A stretch of 31,888 bases of DNA, from contig JBFKFP010000010.1 in assembly GCA_041618535.1 (NCBI GenBank), positions 1 through 31,888 on the forward strand, in the 5' to 3' direction. The notes below the pieces were generated by a model. It worked only from the letters and a program-made list of their open reading frames with translations, was not told the DNA's origin and did no database searches. The DNA comes from SHLJ01 sp041618535. Lineage in GTDB: Bacteria; Bacteroidota; Bacteroidia; Flavobacteriales; Flavobacteriaceae. Both the position numbers and the translations under genes were made by a program. This document shows positions 1 through 8,617 of this stretch, piece by piece; the stretch's first letter is position 1; the number at the start of each line of letters is the position of its first letter.

Positions 1-1
1 A

Positions 2-526
2 ATAAGTGTCATTAATTCCGGAGAAATCCCAATAATCAATTTGAGTCCCGGTATAGCCAAACGGACCCAGTCTATTTTAGAGATGATCGATGAATTACTG
101 GGGTCTGAGTTGCACCATAAGGACGAAGCCATTATGTCTCTTCTAAATACCTTCTTTGTTTATTGTGACGGGCAGTGCAATATCAAATCGATGATATCTA
201 ATGCCGGTTCAAAAAATGCGATTGTTTATAATTTTAAAAAACTTGTTGATCAAAAGCTGACTGAGCACCATGATGTGGCAGATTATGCCGTCATGCTCAA
301 TATTACACCAAAGTATCTCAATGAGTGTGTAAAAGAAGTCCTCGGTTTTACAGCAAAGGGGATCATTGCCGAACAGCTTCTGATGCGCTCACGTCACCTT
401 CTGAAATTTTCAGATAAGTCTATCAAGGAAATAAGCTACAATCTCGGATTTTCTTCCCCTGACTATTTCAGTTATTTCTTTAAGAATTATACAGGGAGCA
501 CCCCTTCTTCCCTGAGAAAGATATAA
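2..526 (+). CDS. AraC-family transcriptional regulator, C-terminal part (5' end outside window)
   Basis: The reading frame is open from the left edge, so this is the C-terminal 174 residues of a longer protein. The last 100 residues form a typical AraC-type DNA-binding domain with two helix-turn-helix units. The first HTH contains DYAVMLNITPKYLNECVKE. The second contains SIKEISYNLGFSSPDYFSYF, the most conserved stretch of the family, and is followed by the usual GxTPSSLRK tail. The part before it probably belongs to an N-terminal cupin-like sensing domain, common in Bacteroidota AraC proteins, but too little is present to name a ligand. The TTG at 41 is unlikely to be the true start because coding continues upstream of it. 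It may regulate the cupin gene 84 bp downstream, but nothing in the sequence proves that. Confidence 0.9.
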   Translation: MSVINSGEIPIINLSPGIAKRTQSILEMIDELLGSELHHKDEAIMSLLNTFFVYCDGQCNIKSMISNAGSKNAIVYNFKKLVDQKLTEHHDVADYAVMLNITPKYLNECVKEVLGFTAKGIIAEQLLMRSRHLLKFSDKSIKEISYNLGFSSPDYFSYFFKNYTGSTPSSLRKI

Positions 527-610
527 AAGTTCCGTTTTTCTAAGAAAAAACCGAAATATTCCTAATATCGGTTACCTCCTCTCATTGTATTTTGGGGAAA
601 ACAATTAATC

Positions 611-1156
611 ATGGATCGAAAATCATTTATCAGAAAAACAGGAATTGGCCTCGGATTGGCCTTTATCCCGGGAATAGTCAAAGGAGGGGGATTTCTTAAA
701 GGTTCCCTGCCTTTTGGCGGCGACCAACCGAAAATTGTACGTGAAAACGAAGGCAACGTTCTCAATGTAATAGGCGATATTCAAATCCATAAAATTTCCG
801 GAGAGGACACCGATAACCAGATTGTGGAATGGGTTAATGATGTGGCACCGGGAGTTGGTATTCCGCCCCATATCCATTCAAGGGAGGATGAAATCTTCAG
901 AGTGCTGAAGGGTGAGGTGGAACTTATGGTAGGTGGAGAAACCTTCGTTCTCAAGGAAGGAGATTCCGCATTCGCCCCTAAAAATGTGGTGCACGCCTGG
1001 AAGATAGTGGGAACTGAAAAAGCCAGTATGTGTACAAGCGCGTTTCCCGCTGGTATAGAAATAATGTTTGAGGAGTTGGGAAAATTGCCGCCGGGACCAC
1101 CTGATTTCGAAAAGGTTACTGAAATCTGCGGTCGATACGGGATTAAGTTCGTGTAA
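611..1156 (+). CDS. Cupin-domain protein with N-terminal export-like segment
   Basis: A small single-domain cupin of 181 residues. Cupin motif 1 is visible as H87-x-H89-x4-E94, and motif 2 ends with H128 in the segment APKNVVHAW, so the full set of usual metal ligands is present. The N-terminus has basic residues (DRKSFIRKTGIGLG) and then a hydrophobic stretch. It resembles a Tat-type signal with RK in place of RR, so export is possible but unproven. The substrate is unknown; such proteins are usually annotated only as cupin 2. The gene follows the AraC-type regulator by 84 bp on the same strand. Confidence 0.8.
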   Translation: MDRKSFIRKTGIGLGLAFIPGIVKGGGFLKGSLPFGGDQPKIVRENEGNVLNVIGDIQIHKISGEDTDNQIVEWVNDVAPGVGIPPHIHSREDEIFRVLKGEVELMVGGETFVLKEGDSAFAPKNVVHAWKIVGTEKASMCTSAFPAGIEIMFEELGKLPPGPPDFEKVTEICGRYGIKFV

Positions 1157-1309
1157 TATTTTTCAATAAAAAAACAAGGTGGTTCAAGTCATCTGCGAAC
1201 TGCCTTATTATATCCAGTGATCTGTCAACGGAGGTTGATAATCATGCCATGACTGTGCTTTAAAAAAAATCTTATCTTTCCAAAAAAGCTTCGATTTGCA
1301 CATCATACT

Positions 1310-2953
1310 ATGAAAATCACCCTGGCGCAGCTAAACCCGATCGTTGGTGACATCAGCGGTAACCTGGAAAAGGTCTTTTCTACAATGAAAAATCTTGCAA
1401 GTGAAGAGCCTGACCTCGTGGTTTTTCCGGAACTCTTCCTTACAGGTTATCCTCCCAGAGATCTCCTTGAACGAAAAGCCTTTTTAGCCAGATGTTCAAA
1501 GGCTATTGAGCTTCTCATCGAGGAATCGATAAAATATTCTGAAACGGCTATTATCATCGGTGTCCCCTGGCCCTCAGACAGGGAATTCGGGAAACGACTT
1601 TACAATTCAGCACTGATGATCTTCAGGGGTGAAATACTGTTGAATCAGCATAAATCACTCTTGCCAACCTACGATGTTTTTGATGAATCCAGATATTTCG
1701 ATGCCGCAAAAGAGATATATACTATTCCATTTAAAGGTGAAGTGCTGGGAATATCGATCTGCGAAGATATGTGGAATGATCCGGAGTTATGGGTCAACAG
1801 GAATTACCCGAAAGATCCTGTCAGGGAGTTGAATAATTCAGGGGCTACTATCCATCTGAATATTTCCGCCTCACCATTCGACCTGGGAAAGGAAATAATA
1901 CGTTTTAAGATAGTGGAAAATCATGTTAAAAAGTATAAAACTCCTTTTGTTTTTGTCAATCAGGTAGGCGCTAATGACGAACTGATATTCGACGGTAGAA
2001 GCATGTATATGGATGCCAGTGGCAACCTTAAAACATTATTGCCATCATTTTCTGAAGGGATAGTGACCATTGATACCGATTTGCATGACGATTCCAGGGT
2101 TTTCATCAAGGAAAACAGGTTGAAGGACCTTCATGATGCGCTTACTCTGGGAGTAAGGGACTACTTCAGGAAATGCGGATTCAAGAAGGCCGTTATAGGC
2201 CTATCAGGCGGTATTGATTCGGCGGTAACCTGTGCCATTGCTCAAATAGCCCTGGGAAGTGAGAATGTGTTAGGGATAACGATGCCTTCTCCCTATTCCT
2301 CCCGTGGAAGTGTCGATGATTCCAGGAAGCTCGCCGATAATCTTGGGATTGAAATAAAAACCATTCCCATATCTGATATTTACAGTTCATATCGGCATAC
2401 TTTAGATCCTTTCTTCCTCCATCTTGAAGAAGATACAACCGAAGAGAATATTCAGGCCAGGATTAGAGGAAATCTTCTTATGGCCTTCTCCAATAAGTTC
2501 GGTCATCTGGTTCTTTCAACCGGAAACAAATCTGAATTAGCCGTGGGATATTGCACCCTCTACGGTGATATGGCCGGCGGACTCGCTGTGATATCGGATG
2601 TGCCAAAAACTATGGTATATGAACTGGCGGAATACATCAACCGGGAAAAAGAGATCATTCCAAGAGCAACTATTGATAAACCACCTTCTGCAGAACTAAA
2701 GCCGGATCAAACAGATCAGGACAGCCTTCCTCCTTATGATGTTCTCGACGAATTACTTCATTGTTATGTTGACCTGGGTTACTCAGCTTCAAAAATGGAA
2801 GACCTGGAGTATGACAATGAAATCATAAGATGGGTAATAAGGGCAGTTGACAGGAATGAGTACAAAAGACGCCAGGCGGCACCCGGGCTAAAAGTTACCT
2901 CCAAGGCTTTTGGTGTGGGGCGAAGAATGCCTATAGCAGCGAAATATGATTAA
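1310..2953 (+). CDS. nadE: Glutamine-dependent NAD(+) synthetase
   Basis: Last step of NAD synthesis: ATP-dependent amidation of nicotinic acid adenine dinucleotide with ammonia from glutamine, in the cytoplasm. Two domains are visible. Residues 1 to about 260 are a carbon-nitrogen hydrolase (glutaminase) domain with the catalytic triad E41 (in FPELFLTGYPPRDL), K115 and C151 (in SICEDMW). Residues 280 to 547 are the synthetase domain with the ATP pyrophosphatase P-loop SGGIDS at 299-304 and the conserved STGNKSELAVGY segment. The length of 547 fits the two-domain bacterial form. The ATG at 1310 lies directly before a canonical N-terminus (MKITLAQLNPIVGD). The gene appears to stand alone, with 153 bp upstream and 80 bp downstream. 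Confidence 0.97.
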   Translation: MKITLAQLNPIVGDISGNLEKVFSTMKNLASEEPDLVVFPELFLTGYPPRDLLERKAFLARCSKAIELLIEESIKYSETAIIIGVPWPSDREFGKRLYNSALMIFRGEILLNQHKSLLPTYDVFDESRYFDAAKEIYTIPFKGEVLGISICEDMWNDPELWVNRNYPKDPVRELNNSGATIHLNISASPFDLGKEIIRFKIVENHVKKYKTPFVFVNQVGANDELIFDGRSMYMDASGNLKTLLPSFSEGIVTIDTDLHDDSRVFIKENRLKDLHDALTLGVRDYFRKCGFKKAVIGLSGGIDSAVTCAIAQIALGSENVLGITMPSPYSSRGSVDDSRKLADNLGIEIKTIPISDIYSSYRHTLDPFFLHLEEDTTEENIQARIRGNLLMAFSNKFGHLVLSTGNKSELAVGYCTLYGDMAGGLAVISDVPKTMVYELAEYINREKEIIPRATIDKPPSAELKPDQTDQDSLPPYDVLDELLHCYVDLGYSASKMEDLEYDNEIIRWVIRAVDRNEYKRRQAAPGLKVTSKAFGVGRRMPIAAKYD

Positions 2954-3033
2954 ATTTGAAAATAGATAAGTTCATATCAGAAAAATTTCAATTCGAATTC
3001 TGTAAAAAAGATACCTGATTAAAAACATATAAA

Positions 3034-3885
3034 ATGAGATCACGATTTATACCCCTGCTGGCAGCAGTTCTTTTATTCAGTTGTAAAGGAGAAAAAAAGG
3101 AAATATCGATGGAAGATGGAATCTGGGCGGTGGATTTCCTCGATGAGTTCGAGAGTTTCAATCCGGAGAATTGGCAGGACCAGCGTATTTGGGTGAACAA
3201 TGAAAAACAATGCTATGTACCTGATGGTGAATTTGGAACTCGGGAGGTAAGCAATGGTACGCTTAAGCTGAAGGTGATTAATATAGGTGAAAAACTCAGT
3301 TGTGATAACCTGGACAAGCATGGGAACCAACATCCGGAAACCGAATATGTAGCCGGCAGAATCGCCTCTAAAAACAGGGAGGAGTTCGTCAAAGGCAGAT
3401 GGACCGCACGATTACGACTGGTTGGAGAGAGTGAAGCCAGCATGTTCCCGGCCTGGTGGATCCTGGGTGCTCAGAACAATGAACCACCGGTTCAGGAAGA
3501 GAATGAAACTATTTGCTGGCCTCTAACCGGTTCTGGCGAAATAGATATTTTCGAGCATCACGGCGATGCAAAGGACGACCATTTCACCACGGGCGCCATT
3601 AAAAGCCTTGGAGAATGCGATAAAGGCGACTGGTGGAGTTTGCGGACTGATCTTCCCACTACCCTGAGCGAGTTTCACGAATACTCCGTTGAATGGGAAG
3701 GCAGCGACCTGGTGTACAGATTGGATGGACAGGAGGTCTACAGAAATAACGGTGAAGGTGATAAATACCCCGAACCCATGTTCGCCATTCTGAACTTCGC
3801 TAAAATTACAGATGCTCCCATGTCCGGTGAATGGATCATGGAAGTGGATTGGGTTAAGCACGAATACTACAAAAACATAAATTAA
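3034..3885 (+). CDS. Glycoside hydrolase family 16 lipoprotein (beta-glucanase-like)
   Basis: Predicted surface or periplasmic beta-glycanase. The N-terminus is a lipoprotein signal with lipobox LFSC (Cys17) and a charged region after it. The GH16 active-site signature ExDxxE is intact as E169-I-D171-I-F-E174, giving the nucleophile, the assisting Asp and the acid/base. Conserved aromatic positions flank it (FPAWWILG before, EYSVEWEGSDLVYRLDG after). The 283 residues fit a single catalytic domain without a carbohydrate-binding module. The fold suggests laminarin or a related beta-1,3(1,4)-glucan as substrate, but GH16 also includes agarases, carrageenases and porphyranases, so this is not settled. 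A second GH16 enzyme lies at 13060. The gene is unlinked to transporter genes; no SusC/SusD pair is present. Confidence 0.9.
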   Translation: MRSRFIPLLAAVLLFSCKGEKKEISMEDGIWAVDFLDEFESFNPENWQDQRIWVNNEKQCYVPDGEFGTREVSNGTLKLKVINIGEKLSCDNLDKHGNQHPETEYVAGRIASKNREEFVKGRWTARLRLVGESEASMFPAWWILGAQNNEPPVQEENETICWPLTGSGEIDIFEHHGDAKDDHFTTGAIKSLGECDKGDWWSLRTDLPTTLSEFHEYSVEWEGSDLVYRLDGQEVYRNNGEGDKYPEPMFAILNFAKITDAPMSGEWIMEVDWVKHEYYKNIN

Positions 3886-4126
3886 GAAGGTTCTGAACTT
3901 TCCCTATGCGGATGGAGCTTCATTTACATGGCTCAGATATCATTTGAAACCCGAACTGGAATTGCTGGATTTCGGGCATAAATTGAAATCAGAAAAGAAA
4001 GTACATATTCAAATATTTATTACCTTCATTAATCAAGGCCAACAAGATGAAAATAATGATTTTTTTGTTCTAAATGCTTCATTTACAAAGTTTTATACTC
4101 ATATTGTTTTTTTGCGTTTGAATTGA
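3881..4126 (+). pseudogene. Possible remnant of a thioesterase-like gene in the 309-bp gap before the operon
   Basis: The gap between the GH16 gene and the operon (3886-4194) has no convincing intact gene, but one frame is open from 3881 to 4126. Its first 35-40 codons look like protein-coding sequence and include NFPYADGASFTWLRYHL, which resembles the start of type II thioesterases and related alpha/beta hydrolases (FPYAGGxAxxxRxW). After about 3995 the frame becomes AT-rich and loses any protein-like character. There is no ATG at the head of the similar part (it begins ATT AAG AAG), and the catalytic Ser and His regions are absent. It could be a decayed gene fragment or chance similarity. 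I see no clear terminator or TAnnTTTG promoter here. Confidence 0.25.
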
Positions 4127-4194
4127 AAGCCCATCATCTACCATTTGATCTTGACTATGCCTTGAGATAATTATTTATCCAAAATTTTATAGAA

Positions 4195-5256
4195 GTGAAC
4201 ATACTGGATGGTGTTAAGTCTGCCGATATTAAAATTTCTTCGGAATTAAACAAGATCAGTGAAATGGTCCGCGATTCAGGTTTAACGTTGGTTGACAGGC
4301 TTGAATCTTATGAGGATATTATCTCACTTGAAGTTGGCGACACCTCGCTGAACCGCGCCCGATACCTGGAACGCGAGTTCGATATCCGTCAATTACTGAT
4401 CAAATATGAGGGAGAGAATCCTACCGGGACCCAGAAAGACCGGATAGCCTTCGCACAAGTCCATGATGGCTTCAGGCGCGGATATGACATAATAGCCGTG
4501 GCAACATGTGGGAACTATGGAGTAGCAGTGGCCTATGCAGCATACCTGGCCGGAATGCATTGCAAGGTTTTTATCCCGGAAACCTACCACACCAGCAGAA
4601 TCCTGGAAATGGAGAGGTTTGGGGCTGAAATCATCCGTCATCCCGGTACTTACGAAGACAGCGTGACCCGCTCCATTGAAATGGCAAAGGAAAAAGGTTG
4701 GTACGACGCTAACCCCGGAGGTGCCAATACGCCATTACAGATATCAGCCTACTCAAATATCGCTTACGAGATATATGATCAGCTTAGAGATGCTCCGATG
4801 TACGTGGCTTGTCCTGTATCCAATGGCACTTTACTGGCAGGGATTTACAGGGGATTTGTCAGTCTGCACAAAAGGGGTAAGACTTCCAGGATCCCGAAAT
4901 TTGTAGCGGGGTCTGCGTCTTACAAGAACCCGATCATCTCCTCCTTTAAATCGGGGCTGGATCATTGCCAGGATATCGATCCCCGGTCTATCAAGGAAAC
5001 CTCCATTAATGAACCCCTTATCAACTGGCATAGTTTCGACGGGGAAGAAGCTCTATATGCCCTCAACAGATCTGGTGGGGAAGCTCATCATATCAGCGAT
5101 AAAAAAATGAAGACTATGAGCAGTTTCCTCCTGAAGAAGGAAGGATACAGGATACTTCCCGCTTCAACTGCAGGGCTTGTGGCCATGCTTGAGATCCATC
5201 AGCGGGAACCACTTATAAATGACCGTTATGTTGCGGTACTAACAGGAAAATATTAA
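4195..5256 (+). CDS. Threonine-synthase-like PLP-dependent enzyme (fold type II)
   Basis: First gene of the five-gene operon. It belongs to the threonine synthase/cysteine synthase fold: an entry motif LEVGDTSLNRARYLE, the Schiff-base lysine K81 in NPTGTQKDR (NPTGSFKDR in threonine synthase), and a substrate-loop equivalent ATCGNYGVAVAYAAYLAG. The phosphate cup PVSNGTLLAGIYRG lies near residue 205. At 353 residues it matches the short bacterial threonine synthases. Family enzymes do beta/gamma-elimination or replacement on activated amino acids. The changes to TCGNYG (usually STGN) and to VSNG in the cofactor-phosphate region suggest a different substrate. The start is GTG; no ATG lies between it and the upstream in-frame stop at 4168. 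A later ATG at 4261-4266 would remove conserved sequence only marginally. Cysteate synthase is another possible relative. Confidence 0.8.
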   Translation: MNILDGVKSADIKISSELNKISEMVRDSGLTLVDRLESYEDIISLEVGDTSLNRARYLEREFDIRQLLIKYEGENPTGTQKDRIAFAQVHDGFRRGYDIIAVATCGNYGVAVAYAAYLAGMHCKVFIPETYHTSRILEMERFGAEIIRHPGTYEDSVTRSIEMAKEKGWYDANPGGANTPLQISAYSNIAYEIYDQLRDAPMYVACPVSNGTLLAGIYRGFVSLHKRGKTSRIPKFVAGSASYKNPIISSFKSGLDHCQDIDPRSIKETSINEPLINWHSFDGEEALYALNRSGGEAHHISDKKMKTMSSFLLKKEGYRILPASTAGLVAMLEIHQREPLINDRYVAVLTGKY

Positions 5257-5259
5257 AAA

Positions 5260-6321
5260 ATGAGAAAAGAAACATTAGATGGCAAGGCTCTGGTTTATGC
5301 CGATATGGCCTTCAATACCCCTAATGGGAAAACCGCTCACGGCCTGGTGAGATTTACAAATCGCTATGAGGTGACCGGTGTTATAGATCGCAATTACGCA
5401 GGCAAAGATGCCGGAATGGTGCTTGATGGAAGGCAATACCACATCCCTGTTTTCAAGGATTTTGAGTCGGCATTAAGCCAGGTAGAAGCTGAAAGCCTGG
5501 TCATCGGGCTGGCTCCGGATGGCGGACGGCTGTCAGCAGACGCCCGGGAAACGGTAAGAAAAGCCATTGCTGCAGGCTTGAATGTTGATAGTGGATTACA
5601 TGATTTCCTGACCAACGACCAATCATTGGTTGAACTGGCAGTAAAGAACGGTAGCCGGATAAGGGATGTCAGGAAAACTCCAGACAGGGACAAATTACAC
5701 TTCTTTACCGGAAAGATCGAGGAAGTGGATTGCCTGAAGATCGCCGTGCTTGGTACAGATTCGGCCGTCGGAAAACGAACCACTGCCTGGCTTATCGTTC
5801 AGGGTTTCCAGAATTCAGGACTCAAAGCAGAAATGGTTGGAACTGGTCAAACTGCCTGGATGCAGGGGGCAAAATATTCTATGATCATGGATAGCTGCAT
5901 AAACGATTTTGTTTCCGGTGAGATCGAACATGCTGTTCATGAAGCCTGGAAAAATGAAAATCCGGACCTCATAGTAATCGAAGGCCAGGGTAGCCTGATG
6001 AATCCGGCTTATCCGGGTGGATTTGAGGTACTTGCCGCAGGCAGACCCGATTATGTGGTCCTGCAACATGCTCCTAAACGAATGGAATATGATGGCTTTC
6101 CGGGTTATCCCCTTCATCCGCTCGATGAGCAGATCAGGGCCATTGAGATCATTTCAGGCAGGAAAGTGATCGCCATTACCCTTAATCATGAAAACATGAC
6201 CGAAGATGAGATAAGGCCTGCCTGTGAAGCGATTACCCGGGAGACGGGATTGCCGGCTTTCGATGTTCTTGCACATGGTCCTGATGAATTGAACACATTG
6301 ATAAAGTTATACCTAAAGTGA
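5260..6321 (+). CDS. DUF1611 P-loop protein (DgcN-like, possible D-glutamate N-acyltransferase)
   Basis: A 353-residue DUF1611 protein. The N-terminal 135 residues have a Rossmann-like character (VTGVIDRNYAGKDAG). The C-terminal half starts with a P-loop-like segment GTDSAVGKRTT at about 165-175, then EMVGTGQTAWMQGAKYS and IEGQGSLMNPAYPGG, typical of the family and similar to dethiobiotin synthetase folds. The one well-described DUF1611 function I know is DgcN, which N-acetylates D-glutamate so that DgcA, an enolase-superfamily racemase, can invert it. This operon also encodes an enolase-superfamily epimerase at 8618, which supports a comparable role by analogy only. The start lies 3 bp after the preceding stop, and the end overlaps the next gene by 4 bp (GTGA), indicating translational coupling. 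Confidence 0.8.
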   Translation: MRKETLDGKALVYADMAFNTPNGKTAHGLVRFTNRYEVTGVIDRNYAGKDAGMVLDGRQYHIPVFKDFESALSQVEAESLVIGLAPDGGRLSADARETVRKAIAAGLNVDSGLHDFLTNDQSLVELAVKNGSRIRDVRKTPDRDKLHFFTGKIEEVDCLKIAVLGTDSAVGKRTTAWLIVQGFQNSGLKAEMVGTGQTAWMQGAKYSMIMDSCINDFVSGEIEHAVHEAWKNENPDLIVIEGQGSLMNPAYPGGFEVLAAGRPDYVVLQHAPKRMEYDGFPGYPLHPLDEQIRAIEIISGRKVIAITLNHENMTEDEIRPACEAITRETGLPAFDVLAHGPDELNTLIKLYLK

Positions 6322-7835
6322 CCAGGCTTCACGATTTTGTAGTCTTAAAACGACTAAGCATTCACGATATTAAAATCAAACCCAGGCAGGTAACTGCTGC
6401 CTACACGCTAACCTATCCGGATGGAGAAGAGCAAAGTACCCGGTTGATTTATTCTTATCAGGAGAAGCTTTTCAACCCGAATTCAGCAGCCGATATCAAT
6501 TTGGCCAGTCTAATGGCGGCCCAGGTTGCCCTTAACTATGGGCTGTTCTGCCAAGAGCTGGAATTTCACGGACTATTTTCAAAGGCCGATAAACGATTCC
6601 TTTTGGACATGCTGGAAAATACAAGCCGGGAAATCCTGACGAATAAACTTCTGTCCGACAATGAATTCCTGCTTAAGCCCTTCGATGAATTAAAAGTTGA
6701 AAAACAGGAACGTTACACCCAGGCTGAGGTCATGTTTTCAGACAGCGATCGTAATTCAGGGGCGTTTGTCGAAACTGCTGTTAAAACAGATATAAATAAG
6801 TACGCCATCCTGAGCAGCGGAGGGAAAGACAGCCTGCTGTCTTATGGTATGATCAAAGAATTTGGTCAACCTTATCCCGTATTTGTCAATGAGTCCGGAA
6901 GGCACTGGTTTACAGCTGTCAATTCCTATCGTCATTACCTGGATAAAGAACCAAATACGGCGAAGGTATGGTGCAATAGCGACCGTGTCTTCAACTGGAT
7001 GCTGAAGCATCTGTCCTTTATCCGTAAGGATTACGCCAGTATCAGGGCAGATATCTATCCTGTGCGCCTGTGGACAGTTGCTGTATTTCTTTTCGGGGTC
7101 CTGCCCTTTGCTTTGAAAAGAGGAATGGGAAATATAATCATAGGAGATGAATACGATACCACCGAAAAGGGAGTTTCGAATGGTATAACTCATTATTGCG
7201 GTCTGTATGACCAGAGTAAATATTTTGATAATGCCCTGACCAGGTTTTTCAGTGAAAAAAAATGGGAGATCTACCAGTATTCCATGTTGCGCAGCCTATC
7301 AGAAATTCTTATCATGAAGGTACTGCTGAAGCGCTATCCCCATCTTCAACGACACCAGATGAGCTGCCATGCAGCCCACGAGAAGGACCATCGGATGTAT
7401 CCTTGCGGTAATTGTGAAAAATGCCGGCGGATAATCGGGATGATCTCTGCACTTGGTGAAAATCCTGAGAACTGCGGTTATTCTCATGAGCAGATAAAGG
7501 TGGCCCTGCAGAAACTGCCGGCCAAAAAAGTAAAACAGATCGGTACCGACGCTGCCCAGTTATTTTATTTACTTCTTAAAAAAGGTTTAATTGAAGATAA
7601 CGGATGGATTCGGAAAATGGCGAAGGAAAATCCCCAGGTAATGAAACTCCGATTCGATAAGCATAGAAGTAACCTTGAAGACCTTCCGAATCATGTTCGC
7701 AAACCGTTGTTTGAGATTTACACAAAATACGCAGACGGCGCCATGGAAAGGATAGACAGGAAATGGCATGACATAGAGGTAACCGACGAATTTCTTTTTA
7801 AAAAACCATATAAATTCGAAATAAAAAATGAATAA
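6318..7835 (+). CDS. MurL-like PP-loop ATPase with Cys4 site (possible ATP-dependent glutamyl epimerase)
   Basis: The central domain has the ATP pyrophosphatase loop SGGKDS at 167-172, as in QueC, asparagine synthetase and NadE. A four-cysteine cluster follows (C350-x12-C363-x2-C366-x2-C369, in PCGNCEKCRR), as in QueC. The order of segments resembles what I recall of MurL, the UDP-MurNAc-L-Ala-L-Glu epimerase of Xanthomonas: an N-terminal beta-rich domain (about 1-110), the PP-loop, an IIIGDEYDT segment, SMLRSLSEILIMK, and SC...CGxCxKC. MurL uses ATP, giving AMP and PPi, to invert a C-terminal Glu. At 505 residues this protein is somewhat longer. Its GTG start overlaps the upstream stop, and its end overlaps the next gene by 8 bp. 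The homology is judged by eye; a QueC-like carboxylate-amidating enzyme is the main alternative. Confidence 0.65.
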   Translation: MTRLHDFVVLKRLSIHDIKIKPRQVTAAYTLTYPDGEEQSTRLIYSYQEKLFNPNSAADINLASLMAAQVALNYGLFCQELEFHGLFSKADKRFLLDMLENTSREILTNKLLSDNEFLLKPFDELKVEKQERYTQAEVMFSDSDRNSGAFVETAVKTDINKYAILSSGGKDSLLSYGMIKEFGQPYPVFVNESGRHWFTAVNSYRHYLDKEPNTAKVWCNSDRVFNWMLKHLSFIRKDYASIRADIYPVRLWTVAVFLFGVLPFALKRGMGNIIIGDEYDTTEKGVSNGITHYCGLYDQSKYFDNALTRFFSEKKWEIYQYSMLRSLSEILIMKVLLKRYPHLQRHQMSCHAAHEKDHRMYPCGNCEKCRRIIGMISALGENPENCGYSHEQIKVALQKLPAKKVKQIGTDAAQLFYLLLKKGLIEDNGWIRKMAKENPQVMKLRFDKHRSNLEDLPNHVRKPLFEIYTKYADGAMERIDRKWHDIEVTDEFLFKKPYKFEIKNE

Positions 7836-8616
7836 AAAATCATATTTATGGGAAACCATGACATGGAAGGAAATTGAAGAACGGCTGAAAATAGTAGATA
7901 CTGCAATCCTTCCCTGTGGAGCCATTGAACAGCATGGCCCTCACCTGCCGGTAGATGTTGATTATTATGACGCTAAGTACATGGCTGTGAAAGTGGCAGA
8001 GGCATGCAATGAACCCAGGCCTTTTGTATTACCCCCAATTCCTTATGGGGTATCATATCATCATAGTGCCTTTAAAGGAACCCTCAGTGTTACCAACAAT
8101 TCCCTGGCCGGCTTTATTTATGACATAGGGATGTCGCTTGCGAAAAACGGGATTAAGAAGATCATACTTCTAAATGGACATGGCGATAATAAGCCTACTC
8201 TGTCCTATGCGGCCCAGATGATCAACAGGGATGCCAAGATCTTTGTTTGCGTTGAAACCGGAGAGACCAGTGACGTAGACCTGTACGGCCTTATTGACAC
8301 CCCTAACGACATTCACGCCGGTGAACTGGAGACCAGCACTACCCTGGCCCTCAGGCCAGAATTGGTAGACATGGACATGGCCGTTGACGGGACTCTCGAC
8401 CTTGACAACGAATATCTTGATTTTACCTCCAACCGCGGAGTGAACTGGTATGTGGACACCCAAAGAATATCAGAATCCGGTGTTATGGGCAATGCCACGA
8501 AGGGAACCGCTGAAAAAGGTAAGCTGATGTGGGATATTTCCATTAAGAAAATGGTAGATTTCGTGGAAAGCATAAAGAATACCCCTCTGGAAAAGTTATA
8601 TCAAAACCGGTACTGA
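7828..8616 (+). CDS. Creatininase-family amidohydrolase
   Basis: A 262-residue member of the creatininase superfamily of metal-dependent amidohydrolases (creatininase, the formamide hydrolase ArfB, the mycofactocin protease MftE). Metal-binding motifs are intact: E34, H36 and D45 in GAIEQHGPHLPVDVD, H118 and D120 in LNGHGDN, and H163-x2-E166-x-E168 in HAGELETS. The family hydrolyses cyclic or linear amides, so in this operon it may release an amide or peptide bond made or exposed by the neighbouring enzymes. That role is inference. Its ATG lies inside the end of the PP-loop gene (8-bp overlap), and its stop is one base before the next start, so it is almost certainly co-translated. Confidence 0.88.
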   Translation: MNKKSYLWETMTWKEIEERLKIVDTAILPCGAIEQHGPHLPVDVDYYDAKYMAVKVAEACNEPRPFVLPPIPYGVSYHHSAFKGTLSVTNNSLAGFIYDIGMSLAKNGIKKIILLNGHGDNKPTLSYAAQMINRDAKIFVCVETGETSDVDLYGLIDTPNDIHAGELETSTTLALRPELVDMDMAVDGTLDLDNEYLDFTSNRGVNWYVDTQRISESGVMGNATKGTAEKGKLMWDISIKKMVDFVESIKNTPLEKLYQNRY

Positions 8617-8617
8617 T

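Noticed and set aside
561..585. An imperfect inverted repeat (CCGAAATATT and AATATCGG) after the AraC-type gene
   Set aside because: It has one unpaired base, no T-tract, and no clear relation to a promoter, so neither terminator nor operator could be supported.
562..877. Open frames of 67 and 84 codons on the minus strand over the cupin gene
   Set aside because: They lie inside the well-supported plus-strand cupin gene and show no family pattern.
1203..1260. A short TCAAC/GTTGA inverted repeat in the gap before nadE
   Set aside because: Arms of 5 bp with a 4-base loop are expected by chance; there is no T-tract for a terminator and no conserved element.
3944..4126. A 60-codon plus-strand gene starting at TTG
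   Set aside because: The TTG is inside a longer open frame that extends upstream to 3881, and the second half is AT-rich without protein-like content. I treat the whole as a possible remnant only.
5394..5783. A 129-codon minus-strand open frame inside the DUF1611 gene
   Set aside because: It is antisense to a conserved protein with a P-loop and has no recognisable features.
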